64,000 bases of DNA from Neobacillus sp. SuZ13 (GTDB taxonomy: Bacteria > Bacillota > Bacilli > Bacillales > Cytobacillaceae): contig NZ_CP126107.1 in the NCBI RefSeq assembly GCF_030123365.1, positions 5,879,501-5,943,500 of the forward strand. The letters run 5' to 3'. The notes under the pieces were generated by a model. That model worked only from the letters and a program-made list of their open reading frames with translations, did no database searches and was not told the DNA's origin. A program made the position numbers and the translations under genes. Positions 60,403 to 64,000 of the stretch are shown piece by piece (the first letter of the stretch is position 1; each line of letters begins with the position of its first letter).

Positions 60403-61146
60403 ATGAGTGAAGCAGCAGTAACGCTTGATGGCTGGTATTGCCTCCATGATTTCCGGACCGTTGATTGGACTACTTGGAAAATGCTCCCTAGTGATGAGCG
60501 CCAAGCCGCCATCCACGAGTTTTTAAGTCTAGTTGAAAAGTGGAATACCACACAGGAAAGTAAAGAAGGCAGCCATGCTTTATATACAATTGTTGGTCAA
60601 AAGGCAGATTTCATGATGATGATTCTTCGTCCAACGATGGAAGAACTGAACCAAATTGAAACTGAATTCAATAAAACAAGATTGGCTGAATTCACGATTC
60701 CTGCCCATTCTTATGTGTCGGTTGTCGAGCTCAGCAATTATTTGCCTGCTGGAGAGGATCCATACCAAAATCCACAAATTTTAGCACGCCTTTATCCAAC
60801 GCTGCCTAAAACAAATCATGTCTGCTTCTATCCGATGGATAAGAAACGCGAGGGTAACGATAACTGGTATATGCTGCCGATGGAAGAACGTAAAAGTCTT
60901 ATGCGCAGCCACGGCATGATTGGTCGTACATACGCTGGAAAAGTAAAACAAATCATCACCGGTTCCGTTGGTTTTGACGATTATGAATGGGGCGTTACCC
61001 TGTTTGCAGATGACGTTCTGCAGTTTAAAAAGCTTGTCTATGAAATGCGTTTTGATGAAGTAAGTGCTAGATATGGAGCGTTCGGCTCATTCTTTGTGGG
61101 GAACATCTTAGAAGAAGAACGGGTAGCTAGTTTCTTACATGTTTAA
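60403..61146 (+). CDS. hemQ: Coproheme decarboxylase HemQ
   Basis: Last step of heme synthesis in Gram-positives: oxidative decarboxylation of coproheme. From the ATG at 60403 (AGGAGTG upstream) 247 residues with the chlorite-dismutase fold. Catalytic tyrosine Tyr143 in CFYPMDKKRE and proximal His170 in MRSHGMIGRTYAGK. No distal arginine of true chlorite dismutases was seen. Divergent from pta, as B. subtilis ywfI. Confidence 0.94.
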   Translation: MSEAAVTLDGWYCLHDFRTVDWTTWKMLPSDERQAAIHEFLSLVEKWNTTQESKEGSHALYTIVGQKADFMMMILRPTMEELNQIETEFNKTRLAEFTIPAHSYVSVVELSNYLPAGEDPYQNPQILARLYPTLPKTNHVCFYPMDKKREGNDNWYMLPMEERKSLMRSHGMIGRTYAGKVKQIITGSVGFDDYEWGVTLFADDVLQFKKLVYEMRFDEVSARYGAFGSFFVGNILEEERVASFLHV

Positions 61147-61154
61147 ATTCTTTA

Positions 61155-61187
61155 AAAGTCCTCAGCTGCGGCTGGGGACTTTTTTTT
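61155..61187 (+). terminator. Terminator of hemQ
   Basis: AAGTCCtCAGC/GCTGgGGACTT stem followed by seven T, 9 nt after the stop. Confidence 0.88.
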
Positions 61188-61374
61188 GCTGTTCCTCCCC
61201 TGTTAGCTAGTCATATTTCGCCCCTTGTGCTCATACTATTTAAACAGCGAGTCTTAGAAAGAACTCCATTAATCTCAGGGCTATTATTTTCCTATTTGTA
61301 ACCAATTTGGGATAAAAGGAGTATTAATAGGATGTTGTGCCACTCGTTTTATTCACTTATTAGGAGGGAAAAGG

Positions 61375-61857
61375 ATGAATCAATACTACAATCCACAGGG
61401 CTTTCAGCCTTATACTGGAGCGGCAGATCAACAACAGAGAGCTCAAGGGATGCCTGGAGCCGGGCAAAGCTTTTATCCCGCACCTGGTGCACAAGGATTC
61501 CCGCAATTTCCACCAGCCGGTGCCGGGGGCGGAGGCGTGGCTGGCGCACCATCAGGGCAAACAGCGGGCCAGCTGCCAATAGAGCAGTCATACATCGAAA
61601 ATATTTTACGCTTAAATAAAGGCAAATTGGTCAGTGTTTTTGCTACTTTCGAAGGCAATAATCAATGGAACGCGAAGGAATTTAAGGGGATCATTGAAGC
61701 GGCAGGAAGAGACCATGTCATCCTGAGTGACCCACAAGTCGGGACTCGTTACCTGATTCCAATGGTCGCCGTTGATTATATTCAGTTTTCTGAAGAAATT
61801 GAGTATGAATATCCATATGGCAGTTCGACACCTATGGCCACCTTCCCTCCAAGATAA
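61375..61857 (+). CDS. gerQ: Spore coat/germination protein GerQ
   Basis: Coat protein needed to place CwlJ in the spore coat; cross-linked by transglutaminase. 160 residues: N-terminal half rich in Gln, Pro, Gly and Tyr (NQYYNPQGFQPYTGAADQQQ), C-terminal conserved domain from YIENILRLNKGKLVSVFATF to the end. AGGAGGG lies 5-6 nt upstream. Equivalent of B. subtilis YwdL. No lysine-rich N-terminus is seen, which may affect cross-linking. Confidence 0.9.
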   Translation: MNQYYNPQGFQPYTGAADQQQRAQGMPGAGQSFYPAPGAQGFPQFPPAGAGGGGVAGAPSGQTAGQLPIEQSYIENILRLNKGKLVSVFATFEGNNQWNAKEFKGIIEAAGRDHVILSDPQVGTRYLIPMVAVDYIQFSEEIEYEYPYGSSTPMATFPPR

Positions 61858-61870
61858 ATCCTATGAAGCC

Positions 61871-61905
61871 AACACCAATTGACCGTCAATTGGTGTTATT
61901 TTTTT
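61871..61905 (+). terminator. Terminator of gerQ
   Basis: Perfect 13-bp arms AACACCAATTGAC and complement around a single C, followed by TTATTTTTTT-type tail. Confidence 0.88.
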
Positions 61906-61912
61906 GAGGGAC

Positions 61913-61946
61913 AAAATAGGCATCGGGTGTTTCTCCCCCGATGCCT
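61913..61946 (-). terminator. Terminator of ywdK
   Basis: AGGCATCGGG/CCCGATGCCT stem, 10 nt after the ywdK stop, with ATTTTG following on the minus strand. Confidence 0.75.
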
Positions 61947-61955
61947 AACTTTCAT

Positions 61956-62330
61956 TTATAGATGTTTCACTGCTCCAACTATGATTAAGATCCAAGCGGC
62001 TAAGAAGCATACTCCTCCAATTGGTGTGATTGCTCCTAAGATACCGATCTTTGTTAAGCTCAGCACATACAAACTTCCGCTGAAAAAAATAATTCCCGCC
62101 AGCATTAACCATCCCGACCAAGTGAATTGCGGGCTGGCAGCTGCCATTTTACCAATTAACAGACCAACTATTAATATCCCAATCGCATGGAACATTTGGT
62201 AGGTAACTCCTGTTTTCCAAATTTCCAAATAATGTGCATCGAGTTTATCCTTCAATCCATGGGCACCAAAGGCACCTAGCGCGACTGCGATAAAGGCATT
62301 AATAGCACCAACTATAATAAAAGCTTTCAT
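61956..62330 (-). CDS. ywdK: DUF423 membrane protein YwdK
   Basis: 124 residues with four membrane helices. Family marks are the first helix AFIAVALGAFGAHGLKDKL, the segment YQMFHAIGIL and GGVCFLAAWILI. Function unknown across bacteria. It follows ywdI by 17 nt and converges on gerQ; the same order occurs in B. subtilis. Confidence 0.87.
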   Translation of the reverse strand: MKAFIIVGAINAFIAVALGAFGAHGLKDKLDAHYLEIWKTGVTYQMFHAIGILIVGLLIGKMAAASPQFTWSGWLMLAGIIFFSGSLYVLSLTKIGILGAITPIGGVCFLAAWILIIVGAVKHL

Positions 62331-62347
62331 GTTATATTTCCCCCTTT

Positions 62348-62668
62348 TTAAAAATCAAACAATGAATCCCCGTTTGCTTCGTCTTCCATATCAAGTTTTT
62401 TTGGCTGTTGTATTGTTGATGCTTGTTGAATGATGGGTTGATTCATCACGGGCTGTTGGTAGGCCTGGACCGAGATAGCCGGCTGAACGGCCTGCATTGG
62501 AGCGGATGGAACCTCGCCTTTCCGAGATGGCGTTTCATCTAGCAATAACTCACATAATGTTTTAATAGAGTAGACTTTTTCTCGCATGCTTTCTTCCTTT
62601 GTACTGCTCTTCGCTAGTTTCAATTCCTCTTCTATTTTCGCTAATAGTTTTTGGACAGATATATTCAC
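62348..62668 (-). CDS. ywdI: YwdI-family protein
   Basis: 106 residues starting at GTG 62668-62666 (GAGGTG about 9 nt upstream). An N-terminal helical region (about 1-46, LAKIEEELKLAKSSTKEESM) is followed by a Pro/Gln/Met/Val-rich disordered linker and the acidic end DGDSLFDF-like (ANGDSLFDF). Function unknown. Its upstream gap carries the parS site. Confidence 0.78.
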   Translation of the reverse strand: MNISVQKLLAKIEEELKLAKSSTKEESMREKVYSIKTLCELLLDETPSRKGEVPSAPMQAVQPAISVQAYQQPVMNQPIIQQASTIQQPKKLDMEDEANGDSLFDF

Positions 62669-62775
62669 TTGTCTAGCACCTCTAATTTCAGTCTCGTTTC
62701 TATTCTACATGAGTATCGCCTTTTTTTCGAAAAATTAGCCCGCAAGATGTGTTCACACTTCGACATGATCTTCAA

Positions 62776-62791
62776 TGTTTCACGTGAAACA
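62776..62791. promoter_or_regulatory. parS chromosome-partition site
   Basis: TGTTTCACGTGAAACA, a perfect 16-bp palindrome identical to the ParB/Spo0J consensus. It lies in the ywdI-moeB gap. Such sites are concentrated around oriC in Bacillus. Confidence 0.95.
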
Positions 62792-62803
62792 AGTCGAATA
62801 CTG

Positions 62804-62836
62804 AAAAAATAACCCGCACCAATGACGGTACGGGTT
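62804..62836 (-). terminator. Terminator of moeB
   Basis: AACCCG.ACC/GGT.CGGGTT stem, 5 nt after the stop, six A on the left giving the U-tail. It is 12 nt from parS. Confidence 0.8.
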
Positions 62837-62840
62837 CAAA

Positions 62841-63866
62841 TTATCCTAAAATCCGCTGGTAAACTGATTTGGCATGAGTTAAATCCTTGGTGCCGTGAAT
62901 AAGGGCGCGGCCATCTTGAAAAATAACCATCCGCTCTTCGCCCATTTCAACAGAAACCAAATAAGGGTTGCCCTTAACCGCATACCCAAGTGAACTAAGC
63001 TGCCCTGCGAGGCGTTCTAACGAGATCTCACCACTCGTCGACGGGCGGATTTGCACGGTATCACGACCGCAAAGTACCGTCGTCTTCGTCATATTTTCCT
63101 GATCAAGATAAGGATAGGACCGCTCCTCGCCACATGATAAGCAACCTGCAAACTTCGCTTTCGACATCTTCAAGCTCGTGTACTGATTTCTCCATAAATC
63201 AAAGCTGACAAAGGAAGTCCTGACCGCATCCCAATCCTCCACCAACATCTTCAGCGCTTCCGCGGTCTGATGGGCAATGACCATTTGGACAGCTGGAGAA
63301 ATTATTCCTCCTGTATCACAGGTCATCCCCTGGAGTGGAATAGAGCGTAACAAACAATTCAAACACGGGGTTTTCCCAGGAATTATCGAAAACGTCATCC
63401 CAAAGCTGCCGACACAGGCCCCGTAAATCCACGGAACCTTATATTTTTGCGAGACATCATTCATCGCCATCCGCGTTTCGAAATTATCAGTCGCATCCAT
63501 CATCACATCAACGTTCACAACAAGCTCTTCCAATAACTCAGGTGTAGCATCACCAATAATCGAAACCACTTCCACATCTGAGTTAATTGCACGTAAACGT
63601 TTCTCCGCCGCGGCTGCCTTAGGAAGCTTCTCAGCAACATCTTCTTCCGTATAGAGTTGCTGGCGCTGCAGGTTGCTGGCTTCTACATAATCACGGTCGA
63701 TAATTGTAATCTTGCCGACACCGGCACGAGTCAGTACCTCGGCACTCCCTGACCCTAACGCCCCTGCCCCGATAATCAGCACATGCTTGCTCCGGATCTT
63801 TGCTTGTCCTTCTTTTCCGATCCCCGAAAAGAGGACCTGCCGTGAATACCGTTCATTCATGGCCAT
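62841..63866 (-). CDS. moeB: MoeB/ThiF-family sulfur-carrier adenylyltransferase
   Basis: Adenylates the C-terminal Gly-Gly of a small sulfur carrier. The 341 residues include VLIIGAGALGSGSAEVLTRA (ATP loop), the Arg/Asn/Lys of SNLQRQQLYTEEDV and CLNCLLR plus CLSCG (zinc cysteines). A C-terminal extension of about 90 residues after CLSCG looks like a MoaD/rhodanese-replacing domain of unknown role. The ATG shares a base with the stop of the upstream moaD (TGATG), so molybdopterin synthesis is favoured over thiamine. A second ATG two codons in is better spaced from GGGGG. Confidence 0.85.
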   Translation of the reverse strand: MAMNERYSRQVLFSGIGKEGQAKIRSKHVLIIGAGALGSGSAEVLTRAGVGKITIIDRDYVEASNLQRQQLYTEEDVAEKLPKAAAAEKRLRAINSDVEVVSIIGDATPELLEELVVNVDVMMDATDNFETRMAMNDVSQKYKVPWIYGACVGSFGMTFSIIPGKTPCLNCLLRSIPLQGMTCDTGGIISPAVQMVIAHQTAEALKMLVEDWDAVRTSFVSFDLWRNQYTSLKMSKAKFAGCLSCGEERSYPYLDQENMTKTTVLCGRDTVQIRPSTSGEISLERLAGQLSSLGYAVKGNPYLVSVEMGEERMVIFQDGRALIHGTKDLTHAKSVYQRILG

Positions 63867-64000
63867 CAGCCCCCGCTTACTGGCGGAATAAAGGCGATTT
63901 CATCCCCATCTTGGATCACTTCATCGTTCGAGGCAAACTCTTCATTGACAGCCGTCATTACCGTGTCCATCTTTGGCAGATCATACTTAGCCGCTAGCTC
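63866..64000 (-). CDS. moaD: MoaD-type molybdopterin synthase small subunit, 3' part
   Basis: Last 44 codons of a ubiquitin-fold sulfur carrier; the start is beyond the window edge. It ends EIAFIPPVSGG-stop, the classic MoaD tail whose terminal Gly-Gly is thiocarboxylated. It precedes and is coupled to the moeB-like gene. Confidence 0.85.
   Translation of the reverse strand, partial: ELAAKYDLPKMDTVMTAVNEEFASNDEVIQDGDEIAFIPPVSGG

Overview
The window is 64 kb of chromosome from an endospore-forming, low-to-moderate GC Firmicute of the family Bacillaceae. The genus is not decidable by eye; a Neobacillus/Mesobacillus-like relative of Bacillus is my best guess. Gene order follows the Bacillus subtilis 168 stretch from the atp operon through ywl, rho, pyrG, argS, spe, ywh and ywf to ywd, which in B. 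subtilis lies on the left arm not far from oriC. Most genes read on the minus strand. A perfect parS site (62776-62791) and a cluster of nine DnaA boxes (12982-13261) fit an origin-proximal position. I saw no rRNA, tRNA, intact insertion sequence, prophage or CRISPR array.

Layout. 1-4022: F1Fo ATP synthase genes (atpA cut by the window edge, atpH, F, E, B, I, Z) with a strong sigma-A promoter. 4238-6968: a Vpr-like subtilase and a broken NERD-type gene. 7188-16899: upp, glyA, ywlG, rpiB, ywlE, mntP, ywlC, ywlB, spoIIR, prmC, prfA. 17259-20056: a TetR/MFS efflux pair with three palindromic operators and a sporulation-type lipoprotein. 20412-31536: tdk, rpmE, rho, glpX, murAB, tal, fbaA, spo0F, ywjG, pyrG (with a CTP-type attenuator) and rpoE. 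32082-42900: a fatty/branched-chain acyl-CoA oxidation cluster (fadF, thiolase, hydroxyacyl-CoA dehydrogenase, two acyl-CoA dehydrogenases, TetR regulator, fused isobutyryl-CoA mutase icmF), with two near-identical 18-bp operators. 43088-64000: cls, uvsE, sspH, argS, ywiB, speB, speE, pbpG, ywhD/C/B, ywgA, ywfO, rsfA, lipL, pta, hemQ, gerQ, ywdK, ywdI, moeB and the end of moaD.

The coding content is ordinary. The unusual content is between the genes, where four repeat families recur. (1) Four arrays of 5-6 short cores at an almost exact 21-nt pitch (two DNA helical turns), each with its own core. Each sits 15-50 nt beyond the terminator of a minus-strand gene (tdk, pyrG, argS, pta). (2) Five copies of an element starting GAAAAGCGGA and ending near GCTAGACAG, always downstream of a gene in the same orientation, usually touching the stop codon, with inner stems that change in a compensatory way. 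(3) A near-palindromic 13-mer, GGTGCCTGACACC, at more than a dozen places, mostly just after stop codons but also translated as MVSGT inside prmC and ywlC. (4) Two MITE-like elements of about 190 bp with terminal inverted repeats. These families are the best candidates for something undescribed.

All positions, motifs and alignments were read by eye. Functions come from recognised family motifs and conserved synteny, not from searches.
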